64,000 nucleotides of DNA from an uncultured Bacteroidales bacterium (GTDB lineage: Bacteria; Bacteroidota; Bacteroidia; Bacteroidales; P3): the NCBI GenBank assembly GCA_946401725.1, contig CAMIVE010000006.1:1-64000 (forward strand), written 5' to 3'. This document shows, piece after piece, positions 1 to 10,125 of the stretch. How positions within the stretch are numbered: position 1 is the stretch's first letter; each line of letters begins with the position of its first letter. Both the position numbers and the translations under genes were made by a program. The notes beneath the pieces were generated by a model. That model had not been told where the DNA came from and did not search any database. It saw only the letters and a program-made list of their open reading frames with translations.

Positions 1-201
1 CATATCAATATTAGCATTATTCCTATTTCAATTGCAAAAATAAACTTTCTTTTTTTGTTTACACAAATTTATTTATAGAAAATATACGAAAATACTAAAA
101 TTTTTTATGGCGACTTCTGTAAAAATACCAAAATGTATTAAAGTAAGACATCCTCAAATACCACTATGTCGCTACAGCTGGTACAAATTTGAGTAAAATT
201 C

Positions 202-279
202 TGGAAAAAGTTGTAAAAATTATCTGTAAAATTTGGAAAAAGTTGTAAAAATTATCTGTAAAATATGGAAAAAGTTGTA
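202..279. repeat. 32-bp direct tandem repeat, about 2.4 copies (tggaaaaagttgtaaaaattatctgtaaaatt)
   Basis: Unit starts at 202, 234 and 266 (period 32); copies 1 and 2 nearly identical, third copy truncated at ...gttgtat. Confidence 0.9.
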
Positions 280-285
280 TCTTTG
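255..285 (+). promoter_or_regulatory. Putative Bacteroidota primary-sigma promoter (TCTG-N19-TATCTTTG)
   Basis: TATCTTTG at 278-285 matches TAnnTTTG; TCTG at 255-258 is a one-mismatch -33 box with a 19-nt spacer. Confidence 0.5.
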
Positions 286-306
286 CATCGTCAAATAGAC
301 GATTAT

Positions 307-1623
307 ATGCTACAAAGAAAGATACAAAATACACTTAAAGAGTATTTTAACTCTGATAGAGACAAAATTCTTATTGTCGATGGTGCTCGACAAGTAGGCA
401 AATCGTACATTATACGGCATGAAGGCCGTGCGGCTTTCGCCAACTATGTCGAGATAAATATGATTAAAGACAGGGATGGCTCACGTGTTTTTGCAGATGT
501 AAAAGGAACAGATGATTTTTACCTGCGTTTGAGTGCCGTTGCAGGAAGACGATTAGGAACGAAAGACAACACTCTGGTATTTTTGGATGAGATACAAGCC
601 TATCCCCAGTTGTTGACCTTGTTGAAGTTTTTGAACGATGACAACCGTTACACATACATTGTTAGTGGTTCCCTGCTTGGGGTGACAATGCATAAAACCT
701 TGTCCATTCCTGGTGGCCGTATCCGGATAGAACATATGTATCCTTTGGATTTCGAGGAGTTCTTATGGGCAAATGGCATAGGCGCAGAGATGATTGACAA
801 TATGAAGAAGAGGTTTGAGAATAGGGAGAGCTACTCAGACAGTCTTCATAGACGAATGATGGATTTGTTCAAGACTTACCTGTTGACAGGGGGGCTGCCA
901 CAGGCGGTGAACACATACCTCGACACGCAGAATATCTACCACGTCCGTAAAGTTCACGAGGAAATATACACTCTCTACCGCGAAAACGCTTCTCAATACA
1001 GTATGGAGGAGAAGTTGCAGATACGCCGTATCTTCGACCTTATACCATCCTATATGGAGAACAGAAAGAAGCGTATCCATTTTAATCAGATTGAGGAGAA
1101 GCGGGGGAAGGCGGCACGCGACTACGAAGATGACATAGAATATCTTATTAGTGCTGGCGTTGCACTTGAGGTGCGAGCTATCGCAAACCCGACCTTTCCT
1201 CTCATTAGTTCGGCAAAAAAGAATCTATTAAAACTATATTTTAACGATGTGGGCCTGTTGTCGTATGTCCTGTTCAGAAACAATGTCACTGCCATTATGG
1301 ACGACCATCTTGGCATCAACCTTGGGTCGGTGTATGAAACGGTCGTTGCCACTGAATTGCAGGCTCACGGACATACCCTGTTCTACTATGATAATAAGCA
1401 GAAAGGTGAGGTGGACTTCCTTGTTGACGATTACGACAACCTTACGGTGTTGCCCATAGAGGTGAAATCAGGCAAGGACTATTCAACCCATCGAGCTCTC
1501 GACAGGTTTATCGCCAATCCAGACTACAAAATACATTCTGCTGTGGTCTTGTCTAATGACGGAGATTCCAAGACGGAAGACGATACAATCTATTTGCCAA
1601 TCTATTATGTTATGTTTTTATAA
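307..1623 (+). CDS. AAA-family ATP-binding protein with C-terminal DUF4143-like/nuclease-fold region
   Basis: Walker A-like GARQVGKS, Walker B-like LVFLDEIQ, SGSLLG, and LYFNDVGLLSYVL...E..V..EL...G..LFYY...K.GEVDFLV. ORF opens at 265, but ATG 307 is preferred because a promoter box overlaps 278-285. Confidence 0.85.
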   Translation: MLQRKIQNTLKEYFNSDRDKILIVDGARQVGKSYIIRHEGRAAFANYVEINMIKDRDGSRVFADVKGTDDFYLRLSAVAGRRLGTKDNTLVFLDEIQAYPQLLTLLKFLNDDNRYTYIVSGSLLGVTMHKTLSIPGGRIRIEHMYPLDFEEFLWANGIGAEMIDNMKKRFENRESYSDSLHRRMMDLFKTYLLTGGLPQAVNTYLDTQNIYHVRKVHEEIYTLYRENASQYSMEEKLQIRRIFDLIPSYMENRKKRIHFNQIEEKRGKAARDYEDDIEYLISAGVALEVRAIANPTFPLISSAKKNLLKLYFNDVGLLSYVLFRNNVTAIMDDHLGINLGSVYETVVATELQAHGHTLFYYDNKQKGEVDFLVDDYDNLTVLPIEVKSGKDYSTHRALDRFIANPDYKIHSAVVLSNDGDSKTEDDTIYLPIYYVMFL

Positions 1624-1692
1624 AAAAATAAAAAGGAATAATTGTTCAAGTCCTGTTGTCTGCAGAGCCGACGGCATACCACCGGGCACCAG

Positions 1693-1721
1693 AGAGAAAC
1701 AGAGATGTTTCTCTTTTTTTT
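1693..1721 (+). terminator. Rho-independent terminator (agagaaac-N6-gtttctct + T-run)
   Basis: 8-bp perfect stem followed by an uninterrupted T tract. Confidence 0.7.
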
Positions 1722-1750
1722 GTGCATGTTTGAAAAAAGGATTATTTTTG
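1719..1750 (+). promoter_or_regulatory. Putative promoter TTTG-N20-TATTTTTG
   Basis: TTTG at 1719-1722, TATTTTTG at 1743-1750, just upstream of the 867-aa ORF. Confidence 0.45.
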
Positions 1751-1777
1751 TGATTGGAATTATTTGTTGGTTGTCGT

Positions 1778-4357
1778 GTGAAAAATATTGGAAATCATAC
1801 TAGAAGATATTTTTTTGCGTTTGTTGTTTTTGCTTTGGCTTATGTGGGAAGCAATGCACAGCAAGTGACTGCTGATGTGCGAATGAGCAAAAGGGGAAGA
1901 CCTGTGACTCGGTACGTTAGTGTGACTTGCGATGCACTCGACAGTACTTTCCATGTCGTCCCAGACACAGCAGGACGTTTCCAACTTTTTGTCCCGTGCG
2001 GGCGATGCCTACTCAGTTCGTCTAGCATAAAGGATGTTATACTCGATTTGCAAAACGACACATCCATTGATGTTCATACTGATTACTTTTCATATAGTGA
2101 CCCTGATTACAGATTCCGTTCTCGTTATCAGAAAGACAGCATTACTCATGTCAAAGCAGAGATTTTGCTGGCTGATATTGATGGGATGGATAGTACGCGT
2201 TGGCCTGCTCAGCCCAAATACTTTTCTTTGGTCGAACTATGTGAGTGGGATCTTTACTACCCTTTGCCCCAGTGGCGCACGTTTAGTCTCGACACGGTGT
2301 TGAAATTTACAAGATATTGTTATTTCAAGGATCCCCAAAAGTACGAAAGCCTCTACTATACCATTCGCCAATTGGAACATCGTCTTGGATTGAAACCCGA
2401 TTGTCGGGTTCGAGCGCCTCGCAAGCCCGACAGTCGATGGTATGCACCCATGCCCGAGTTGAAAGCGAATTGGATTGACGACACTTTGACATGCTACAGT
2501 TGTCTTTTCGAGCGTGCACGAGATAAGTCGAAAACAATTGAAAAGCTCTTTTCTTCACAGGGAGAACCTAGTTTGGTATATCCCTGTCGCAAAGGACCTG
2601 CAGTTCGCATGCTCATTTATGGAGGTTTAGGTGGAGCTGAAGCCTATCGTATCGAAGGCGACCGCTTCTATTATTGTGCGTCTGAAAATCCGATTGAACC
2701 CAAATATTCGTCATACAATATTCGATGGAGTGCCAAACTCACAAGTGCCGACCTCGATACATTGGCGCGATGCCTGGATACGTTACGTCTAGCGGGCGAC
2801 GAACAGGTTCTTAATGTCTTTAATGCCATGGATGCAGAAACTGTCGAAATCGAATTCGCTGATAGCTCCGGTTACCATATTTACAGATGCGACCATCCTA
2901 GCGATCATCTGTTGACGGCTCCGCTTGATAGATTCTTTGGCTGTCTCTTCCGTCGTAATGTCTGCCGTCTTTCGGTACCTGTTGTCGATGCTGCAAACGG
3001 GAGGCCACGTGCATTTGGTGCATTTGGCAAGATTAGTTTGGATGGCCACAATTGTCATATTGTCACCAACCCTCTTGATTCACGTGAAATAAGTTATTAC
3101 CTTCCGAAAGGGAAATACACGCTTCACATCAAAAGTAAAGGATTTGAAACCCATACACAGAGAATCAAAGTCAAAGATGACATGATGCTCGATACAATTC
3201 GTCTGCAACACCAGCGTGTCACGCTTTGTGTTCGTCTCAATGCCGAAGGAGGGAGTCGTATCCAGGGGCCAGTGGCGCTTTACGTGGACGGTGTGGATAC
3301 TGCTATGCTGAGTCGGGTTGACAATGATCAAACGGTGACGTTTCATAATGTGCCTGCTGCCAGTTATTGCTATCTGGTGGAAAAACAAGAGCGTGTTGGA
3401 GGTTGGTATCACTCGCAGTCTTTTTACACAGGAAATGGCACCGAAGATGATTTTGATGACGAGGAAAACGACAGCAGGATGATGTACCTTGACTATAGCC
3501 GACCACCGTTCCGTTCACGTGCCGAGAAGGACAGCTCCATGCATGCCATAGCTAGTCGCATGGAACTCTCGGGTGTGTATCTTGGCGCTGAGTTAGGTGC
3601 TTTATATTATTATGACGCCATGTTGAAATACATGCCGATGTGGCAGACTTTCCCTGATGCGGATAGTTTAGCGTATGATTACCTGCGCCATGCCTATCAT
3701 CATGACCCGCAACAATATGGCTATCTCTATTATCCCATCCAACACCTTACAAAAGTTTTTTGGAGATTAAAGAAGGACAAATCCATCCTCCGTCCTTTTG
3801 TCGATAGCACAAGTTATCTGCCGCTGCCTGAGGAATTGTTGGAAGATTATCATGTTGACGATCTACTTACCCCGTTTGCCGAGGCGTGGAAGGAATCAGC
3901 ACGTAGGCGAGAGGTGCTTGCTCCCATTCAGGAACCTTCCTTGTTTTTCCCAAAACGGGAGAAACCGGCTATGCGCTGGATGTTTCAGTCGACAGGGTCT
4001 GGATATTTTGATTTGTTCCGCATCGATGGTGACACTCTGTATATTAAGTCCGCATGGCAAATTGAGTCGGACGAATATGACACGTTGGATGTTGTGACTG
4101 ACACTTTCATGGTGCGTAAGTATGTCCTCACAAATGACGAACTCAATACTTTGGAACGCTTGCTCGAATCGATTGATGCTGAGGGTTATAGCCGTTGGCC
4201 CGATTCGGGTGAGCCTATAATGATAGGCTCGACTGCCCATTTCTTCGAGTATGTCTTGGGTGGCTGCTATCATAGTTTTTACACGTATAATGTTCAAAAG
4301 CTGCCTCCGGTAAATAATTTAAGGTCTTGGATTCTCGACGTTTCGAAAAAGAAATAA
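1778..4357 (+). CDS. Exported hypothetical protein with internal duplication
   Basis: From GTG 1778: MKNIGNHTRRYFFAFVVFALAYVGSNAQQ signal peptide. ORF track opens at TTG 1754. Two similar halves (EPSLVYPCRKGPAVRM / EPSLFFPKREKPAMRW). Confidence 0.75.
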   Translation: MKNIGNHTRRYFFAFVVFALAYVGSNAQQVTADVRMSKRGRPVTRYVSVTCDALDSTFHVVPDTAGRFQLFVPCGRCLLSSSSIKDVILDLQNDTSIDVHTDYFSYSDPDYRFRSRYQKDSITHVKAEILLADIDGMDSTRWPAQPKYFSLVELCEWDLYYPLPQWRTFSLDTVLKFTRYCYFKDPQKYESLYYTIRQLEHRLGLKPDCRVRAPRKPDSRWYAPMPELKANWIDDTLTCYSCLFERARDKSKTIEKLFSSQGEPSLVYPCRKGPAVRMLIYGGLGGAEAYRIEGDRFYYCASENPIEPKYSSYNIRWSAKLTSADLDTLARCLDTLRLAGDEQVLNVFNAMDAETVEIEFADSSGYHIYRCDHPSDHLLTAPLDRFFGCLFRRNVCRLSVPVVDAANGRPRAFGAFGKISLDGHNCHIVTNPLDSREISYYLPKGKYTLHIKSKGFETHTQRIKVKDDMMLDTIRLQHQRVTLCVRLNAEGGSRIQGPVALYVDGVDTAMLSRVDNDQTVTFHNVPAASYCYLVEKQERVGGWYHSQSFYTGNGTEDDFDDEENDSRMMYLDYSRPPFRSRAEKDSSMHAIASRMELSGVYLGAELGALYYYDAMLKYMPMWQTFPDADSLAYDYLRHAYHHDPQQYGYLYYPIQHLTKVFWRLKKDKSILRPFVDSTSYLPLPEELLEDYHVDDLLTPFAEAWKESARRREVLAPIQEPSLFFPKREKPAMRWMFQSTGSGYFDLFRIDGDTLYIKSAWQIESDEYDTLDVVTDTFMVRKYVLTNDELNTLERLLESIDAEGYSRWPDSGEPIMIGSTAHFFEYVLGGCYHSFYTYNVQKLPPVNNLRSWILDVSKKK

Positions 4358-4383
4358 CGATTGAAAGAATGATATGCTGAAGT

Positions 4384-5127
4384 CTATTTTTGCTGTAGCG
4401 GGAAGGCGAGGTCGGCTTGGCGGTGAAGCATGGCGAGGCCGTCGCAAACGGTAGCGCCTTGGCGGGCGGCTTGTTGCAGGAAAAGGGTTGGGGCGGGATT
4501 GTAGATGAGGTCGTAGCAGAGATGTTTCTCGGTTAGCAGTTCAGGATGCTCCCAAGGTGTTTGGTCGGTGCTCGGGAACATTCCTACGGGAGTGGCGTTG
4601 ACAACCAGTAAGTGTTCTGTGGCTTTGCGGTAGGCGGTGGGATAATCGATTTGTTTCTCTCCATGCGGATGACGACTGACCCATCGGTAGTCTATACCAA
4701 GTTGTTGCAGCGCCCAAGCCACGGCTTTGGAGGCCCCGCCGGTGCCGAGAATCAGGGCATTCGTGTGCCAGAACTTCAGCATGGGACGAAGTGTTTCGAG
4801 GAAGGCGGGTGCATCGGTGTTGCGGCCATGCAGATGCATGCTTCCGTCGGCAGGGTGGCTTACCTCCACCGTATTGACGGCTCCTGTCTCGGCAGCAACA
4901 GAGTCCAGACTGTCCATTAGAGGAACGATGGCTTCCTTGTAGGGGATGGTGACATTGAATCCATCCAACCCCCAACGGTCTATTTTCTCCCGGAGCCCGT
5001 CGAGACACGCTATCTCGAACAGACTGTAACGGTAACCGTCCAACTTCAATGCTTCGAATTTGGCTTCGAAGTAGCGCTGGGAGTAGGAGTGTCCGAGTTT
5101 ACGACCTATCAATCCGTATGTTGCCAT
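4384..5127 (-). CDS. aroE: Shikimate dehydrogenase
   Basis: MATYGLIGRKLGHSYSQRYFEAKF, GFNVTIPYKEAI, GTGGASKAVAWAL, VNATPVGM; start at internal Met (5127), not 5208. Confidence 0.93.
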   Translation of the reverse strand: MATYGLIGRKLGHSYSQRYFEAKFEALKLDGYRYSLFEIACLDGLREKIDRWGLDGFNVTIPYKEAIVPLMDSLDSVAAETGAVNTVEVSHPADGSMHLHGRNTDAPAFLETLRPMLKFWHTNALILGTGGASKAVAWALQQLGIDYRWVSRHPHGEKQIDYPTAYRKATEHLLVVNATPVGMFPSTDQTPWEHPELLTEKHLCYDLIYNPAPTLFLQQAARQGATVCDGLAMLHRQADLAFPLQQK

Positions 5128-5151
5128 GGGTGGAAAGGAATTTTGACATTG

Positions 5152-5159
5152 CAAAAATA
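5152..5159 (-). promoter_or_regulatory. Putative -7 box TATTTTTG for aroE
   Basis: Minus-strand TATTTTTG about 25 nt upstream of ATG 5127; no clear -33 box. Confidence 0.35.
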
Positions 5160-5270
5160 CATAATTCTTCTGAAATGAGTTTTGGTAGATGGCTCCGCTT
5201 AATATCATTTTCTTTGCTGATGCAATAAAATAAAGAAAATCGCGTAATAATATGTTATATTAGTAAAAAG

Positions 5271-6152
5271 ATGCAGAGACAACATTTGGGCACGCAAATA
5301 TCGGATTTTTTCAAGAGTAAGAGTCTGCTCTCCATTCTCATCATTGTCAATGTGGGAGTATGGCTGCTGTCGTTGCTGTTTCCGTTGGTGGACTATCTCT
5401 ATGCCCGTCCTGTGGGTACAATGTCGGAAGCATGGATGAATTGGTTGGCGTTGTCGTCGGAATGGTCAGCCCTTCTGTACCGACCGTGGACACTGCTTAC
5501 CTACATGTTCCTTCATGCAGGCTTTTGGCATATTTTCTTTAACATGCTGATGCTCTATTATGGCGGTATTCTCTGTTGCCGCTATCTGAACGGACGTCGC
5601 TTCGGATGGATCTATTTCCTCAGCGGCATAGGAGGCGCCTTGCTTTATTTGTTGGTCTACAATCTCTTTCCGGTGGGTGAGATGCATGTCTCCACGCTGG
5701 TGGGTGCATCGGCTGCGGTGCTGGGCGTCTTTGTGGCAGTGGCCACATACGTCCCGCGCCACGAGGTGCAATTCTGGCTGATACGCACATTCTCCATCCA
5801 ACTGAAATGGGTGGCGCTGGCGTTGGTGGTGATCGACCTGCTGTCGATTCCGGCGTCGAATGCGGGAGGACATATCGCGCATATTGGCGGGGCGCTGATT
5901 GGTTTCGCGTTTGTGTATGTGATGCGGAAAAACATACAAGGACCGAAAAAGCGTAAAAAGTTCAAGATTAAAAAGAACCCCAAGTCCTCGTCTAGCGCTC
6001 CGGGACGCGAAAGGCCGCTGAGCGACGAGGAATACAACCGTCGACGTGCCAACGACCAGAAACGCATCGACGCCATTCTGGACAAAATATCGAAATCAGG
6101 ATATGACCATCTGACCAAAGAAGAAAAGGACTTTCTATTTAAGAAGAGTTGA
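5271..6152 (+). CDS. Rhomboid family intramembrane serine protease
   Basis: Multi-TM; LTYMFLHAGFWHIFFNMLMLYYGG, VGASAAVLGVF (GxS-like), HIAHIGGALIGFAF. Confidence 0.9.
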   Translation: MQRQHLGTQISDFFKSKSLLSILIIVNVGVWLLSLLFPLVDYLYARPVGTMSEAWMNWLALSSEWSALLYRPWTLLTYMFLHAGFWHIFFNMLMLYYGGILCCRYLNGRRFGWIYFLSGIGGALLYLLVYNLFPVGEMHVSTLVGASAAVLGVFVAVATYVPRHEVQFWLIRTFSIQLKWVALALVVIDLLSIPASNAGGHIAHIGGALIGFAFVYVMRKNIQGPKKRKKFKIKKNPKSSSSAPGRERPLSDEEYNRRRANDQKRIDAILDKISKSGYDHLTKEEKDFLFKKS

Positions 6153-6155
6153 AAA

Positions 6156-7268
6156 ATGAAAAAAACAATTAAAATCATACTGCTTGTATTTAATTTTCTT
6201 TTCCTTGTACTGCTTTTAGGCGCTACGATGGCAGGATGGAAGGCTCCGTCCAAGGGGATGCTGTTTTCTTTCTTGTGTTATGGATACCTCTACTTCCTTA
6301 TTGCCAATATTGTTTTTGTCCTGTTGTGGCTCTGTTGGGGCAGCAAGTGGTTTCTGCTTTCCCTTGTCGGTGTGCTGGTCAGATTCACATTCATCCCTTT
6401 ATATTTTCAGGTGGGAGGCACGGAGAGCCTCTCTGCCGAGGAACTGCAGCGGCCGGAGTATTTCAAGCTGCTTACATATAACCTGCACAGTTTTAAAGGT
6501 GTTGATGATGACTCAGAAGCCGTGGTAAAGAATATGGGGCTGTTTCTGGAAATGGTCGATGCCGAGGATCCGGATGTGTTGGTGTTGCAGGAATATGTGG
6601 GGAAATGCGACACGCTGAATTTGACGGAAGTGCTGCAACAACGGGGCTACCATGAAAAAGCCTCGGCACGCTCCAGCGGGGGAATGCAAGGGGAGGTGAT
6701 TTTCTCGAAGATGCCGGTCCTTAAAGTCGTGCGAATACATGAACCCACTATCTTTTATGTCGACCTGCTGCACCGTAACGATACGCTGCGTGTCTTCTGC
6801 ATGCACCTCAGTTCCTACGGCCTTGACGGCAGCGACCAGCAACAGTTGAAAGATTTGCGGCACGGGACGCTTGACAGCACTACGGGTCGCAGCACTTATC
6901 ATAAGTTCCGCGAGACACTGTTGAAACATGAAGAAGAATGGAAGATGCTGGAGCCCTATTTCACGAGCTGCAAGAAGGGATTGATTCTGGCCGGTGATTT
7001 TAACGACCCTCCAGCTTCCTATTTCTATCAGCAATGCAAGCAGCTGTTGAAAGACAGTTACTGTGAGGCGGGACAGGGATTCAGCACCACCTACCACGGC
7101 ATCTTCACCAAGAGACGCAACGCTATTTTCCCCTCTTTCCGTATCGATATGGTGCTTCACACGCCAGACATCGAGGCGTGCAGCTACAAGCGCATCAAAT
7201 CAGAGATCTCCGACCATTATCCGGTAGTGGTGGGATTGAGGAAACAAAACAGAGAACAGAAAAAATGA
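6156..7268 (+). CDS. Endonuclease/exonuclease/phosphatase family membrane protein
   Basis: N-terminal TM helices, then LLTYNLHSF, DVLVLQE, LAGDFNDPP, SDHYPVVV. Confidence 0.9.
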   Translation: MKKTIKIILLVFNFLFLVLLLGATMAGWKAPSKGMLFSFLCYGYLYFLIANIVFVLLWLCWGSKWFLLSLVGVLVRFTFIPLYFQVGGTESLSAEELQRPEYFKLLTYNLHSFKGVDDDSEAVVKNMGLFLEMVDAEDPDVLVLQEYVGKCDTLNLTEVLQQRGYHEKASARSSGGMQGEVIFSKMPVLKVVRIHEPTIFYVDLLHRNDTLRVFCMHLSSYGLDGSDQQQLKDLRHGTLDSTTGRSTYHKFRETLLKHEEEWKMLEPYFTSCKKGLILAGDFNDPPASYFYQQCKQLLKDSYCEAGQGFSTTYHGIFTKRRNAIFPSFRIDMVLHTPDIEACSYKRIKSEISDHYPVVVGLRKQNREQKK

Positions 7269-7308
7269 ATCGATTTTTTACGAAAAGCCTTTAAACTAAA
7301 ACCAGGTT

Positions 7309-7950
7309 ATGAGATTGACGGAACGATATGCAAGACTGATTGCCTACTTCGAAAAGGCGCGTCCGACGGCCCAGAGCGAGCTGGAATATGAGAATCCTTT
7401 CCAGCTCCTTGTCGCAGTCATCTTGTCGGCCCAGTGTACTGACAAGCGGGTCAATATGGTGACGCCGGCGCTCTTTGCCGCCTATCCGGATGCCCGGTCG
7501 ATGGCGGACGCATCTGTTGAGGATATCTACGGTTTCATTAAATCGGTCTCTTATCCCAACAACAAAAGCAAACATCTGAAAGGCATGGCTGAGAAACTGC
7601 AGAGGGATTTCGGCGGTGTGGTGCCGGACGATGTGGAGTTGTTGCAGACCTTGCCCGGTGTGGGGCGCAAGACAGCCAATGTTATTGGTGCAGTCATTTT
7701 CAATCAGTCGGTGATGCCTGTCGACACCCATGTGTTCCGGGTGTCGGAACGTATAGGTCTGACTACTCGCTCCAAAAATCCGCTACAGACGGAATTGACT
7801 CTTGAAAAACATATTCCTCCGGAGAAAATCCCTGTTGCACACCATTGGCTTATCCTGCATGGACGCTATGTGTGTACCGCACGAAACCCTCATTGTACGG
7901 AATGTGGAATCAGCGATATCTGCCGGTACTATAAAAGAAATGAAAAGTAA
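7309..7950 (+). CDS. nth: Endonuclease III
   Basis: NPFQLLVAVILSAQCTDKRVN, LPGVGRKTANV, VDTHVFRVSER, C-terminal 4Fe-4S cysteines CTARNPHCTECGISDIC. Confidence 0.95.
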   Translation: MRLTERYARLIAYFEKARPTAQSELEYENPFQLLVAVILSAQCTDKRVNMVTPALFAAYPDARSMADASVEDIYGFIKSVSYPNNKSKHLKGMAEKLQRDFGGVVPDDVELLQTLPGVGRKTANVIGAVIFNQSVMPVDTHVFRVSERIGLTTRSKNPLQTELTLEKHIPPEKIPVAHHWLILHGRYVCTARNPHCTECGISDICRYYKRNEK

Positions 7951-7985
7951 ATGAATCGAACCTTTCAACCTCCAAAAAAAACCTC

Positions 7986-10052
7986 ATGATACTCAGTTCT
8001 CCGTTGTTTTTGATTGGTCTTGCCGCTGCCGCCATTCCGGTGATTGTCCATCTGTTCAATTTCCGTCGGTACAGGAAGGTGTACTTCAGTAACGTCGACT
8101 ATCTGGAACAGCTTCAGTCTGAGACCCGGCGCCAGTCGCGGCTGCGGCAGTTGCTTATCATGGCTGCGCGCATCCTTGCCATCGTCTTTCTGGTTTTGGC
8201 TTTTGCCCGGCCGGTGATACCCAATCGGAACAACCCCCTTAAGACAGGTAGCAGTGATGTGAGCATTTATGTCGACAATTCGTTCAGTATGGAAGGTACA
8301 GACGGTAGCGGCACGCTGATAGAGAAGGCCAAGACGAAGGCTCGTGAGATTGTGTCGGCGTATGGACCTACAGATCGATTCCAATTGCTGACCAATGACG
8401 TCGAGGGGCGTCAGTTCCACTGGCTCAGCAAGGAGGAGGTGCTGGCAGAGATAGACAAAGTGGACCTTTCGCCAGCCACGCAGTTGCTCTCCAAGATGGC
8501 AGAGAAACAGTTTGATTTTCTACATGGAGGGTCGGGCAGGAACCGCTATGCCTATCTGATCTCCGATTTCCAGACTTCGGTGGCTGATTTTTCGGAGTTC
8601 CCCAATGACAGCAGCATCACAGCTATTTGTGTCCCGCTGGAATCGACGGCTCAGGGCAATGTCTATATTGACTCGGTGGCAATGAACGCTCCGGTGTTTA
8701 CTGTTGGAAACAGTGTCGCTGTCGAAGTGTGGCTACGTAACGAGGGTGACGAGAATTTGGAGAAGATCCCGTTGACGCTTTATGTCGGTGACAAGCAGCG
8801 CGCCTTGGCCTCGGTGGATTTGCCGGCGCGCAGCAGTGTCTCTACAACGATGCATTTCACCATAGAAACCTCAGGGGTGATTGATGGACGGGTGGAGACT
8901 ACAGACTATCCGGTGACTTTCGATGACAAATATTTTTTCAGTCTGAATGTCCGTGACCGGATACAGATGCTGGTTGTTGAGGGTGCAGGGGAGAACGAAT
9001 ACCTGAAACGCCTGTTCGTCGGCGACTCCACGGTGCACTGCCAGACACTTACACTGCAGCAGATGGATTTCAGTCGGTTAGAAGGTAATGATGTGATACT
9101 GATAGATGAGCTACCCTCGATCGGCAGTGGCATGGCTCAGACCTTGCATTCTTTTGTGGAAGAGGGTGGCACCCTTATTGTGGTGACAGGCGACAAGGTG
9201 GACGAGAATTCTTATAATGAGGCGCTGCGGCTTTTCTCAGCACCCCGGCTGTCGGGTTGGAATAATGGAAGAGTGTCGGGAGGTGTGGTGGATGTCAATC
9301 ATCCGCTTTACAAGAATGTTTTCTCGGGCAAGACAGATCTTATGGAGATGCCGACATTGACAGGCTACTATCGGCTGGTTGCTGACGGAGGTACACTTCG
9401 TGAACGGATCATCACCTTGGCAAATGGCGATGACTATATCACTGGAACCACATGTGGCGGTGGACGGCTCTATCTGATTGCTTCGCCGCTGCGCGACGCA
9501 CATAGCGATTTTGTGCGTCAGGCACTATTTGTGCCCACACTTTATAATATGGCGCTGTTCAGCGTCCGTCCCACATTGCCTGCCTTGGCCATCGACAGGA
9601 CGGAACCTGTGCAGCTGGCTTCACGATATGGAATGGATGACGGCAATGTGAAACTGAAAGACAGGGAAGGACGTTACGAATCCATACCTGACATACGGCG
9701 TACGGGGGCGAGCAACAGCCTTGTTCCCCATGGCGATATCCGTGAGGCCGGCAATTATCGGCTGACGGCTGACGGTAAGGAGGTGGAAGGCCTCTCGTTC
9801 AACTACTCGCGCCGCGAATCGCAGATGCAGTTCCTGGGCGCCGACGCTGTACGCCGACTGTTGAAAGACTTTCATCTGGAACACTGCAGTGTGGTGATGC
9901 AAGCCGAGAAACCGTTGGATGGATACCTGAAAGAGCAGATGGAGGGTCGTTCGCTTTGGCGTTGGTGCATCGTGTTGGCATTGTTGATGCTGCTTGTGGA
10001 GATTGTCCTGATCCGCTGGCCCCAAAGAGAACGGAAAAGCGGGAACGGATGA
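7986..10052 (+). CDS. BatA/vWA-like membrane protein
   Basis: MILSSPLFLIGLAAAAIPVIVHLFNFRRYRKVYFSNVDYL N-terminus typical of BatA; DVSIYVDNSFSM MIDAS-like; C-terminal TM. Confidence 0.85.
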   Translation: MILSSPLFLIGLAAAAIPVIVHLFNFRRYRKVYFSNVDYLEQLQSETRRQSRLRQLLIMAARILAIVFLVLAFARPVIPNRNNPLKTGSSDVSIYVDNSFSMEGTDGSGTLIEKAKTKAREIVSAYGPTDRFQLLTNDVEGRQFHWLSKEEVLAEIDKVDLSPATQLLSKMAEKQFDFLHGGSGRNRYAYLISDFQTSVADFSEFPNDSSITAICVPLESTAQGNVYIDSVAMNAPVFTVGNSVAVEVWLRNEGDENLEKIPLTLYVGDKQRALASVDLPARSSVSTTMHFTIETSGVIDGRVETTDYPVTFDDKYFFSLNVRDRIQMLVVEGAGENEYLKRLFVGDSTVHCQTLTLQQMDFSRLEGNDVILIDELPSIGSGMAQTLHSFVEEGGTLIVVTGDKVDENSYNEALRLFSAPRLSGWNNGRVSGGVVDVNHPLYKNVFSGKTDLMEMPTLTGYYRLVADGGTLRERIITLANGDDYITGTTCGGGRLYLIASPLRDAHSDFVRQALFVPTLYNMALFSVRPTLPALAIDRTEPVQLASRYGMDDGNVKLKDREGRYESIPDIRRTGASNSLVPHGDIREAGNYRLTADGKEVEGLSFNYSRRESQMQFLGADAVRRLLKDFHLEHCSVVMQAEKPLDGYLKEQMEGRSLWRWCIVLALLMLLVEIVLIRWPQRERKSGNG

Positions 10053-10125
10053 CAGACGATAGTCCAATACATTTCCAAACGTTAAACCGAAAACCTCATA
10101 GTCAAATCAATATATCAACAAATCG

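Noticed and set aside
202-279. 32-bp repeats as a CRISPR array
   Set aside because: Copies are directly adjacent with no unique spacers, and no cas genes are in the window.
265-1623. AAA/DUF4143 protein as a transposition helper (IstB-like)
   Set aside because: The C-terminal DUF4143-type region and absence of a transposase or terminal repeats argue against it.
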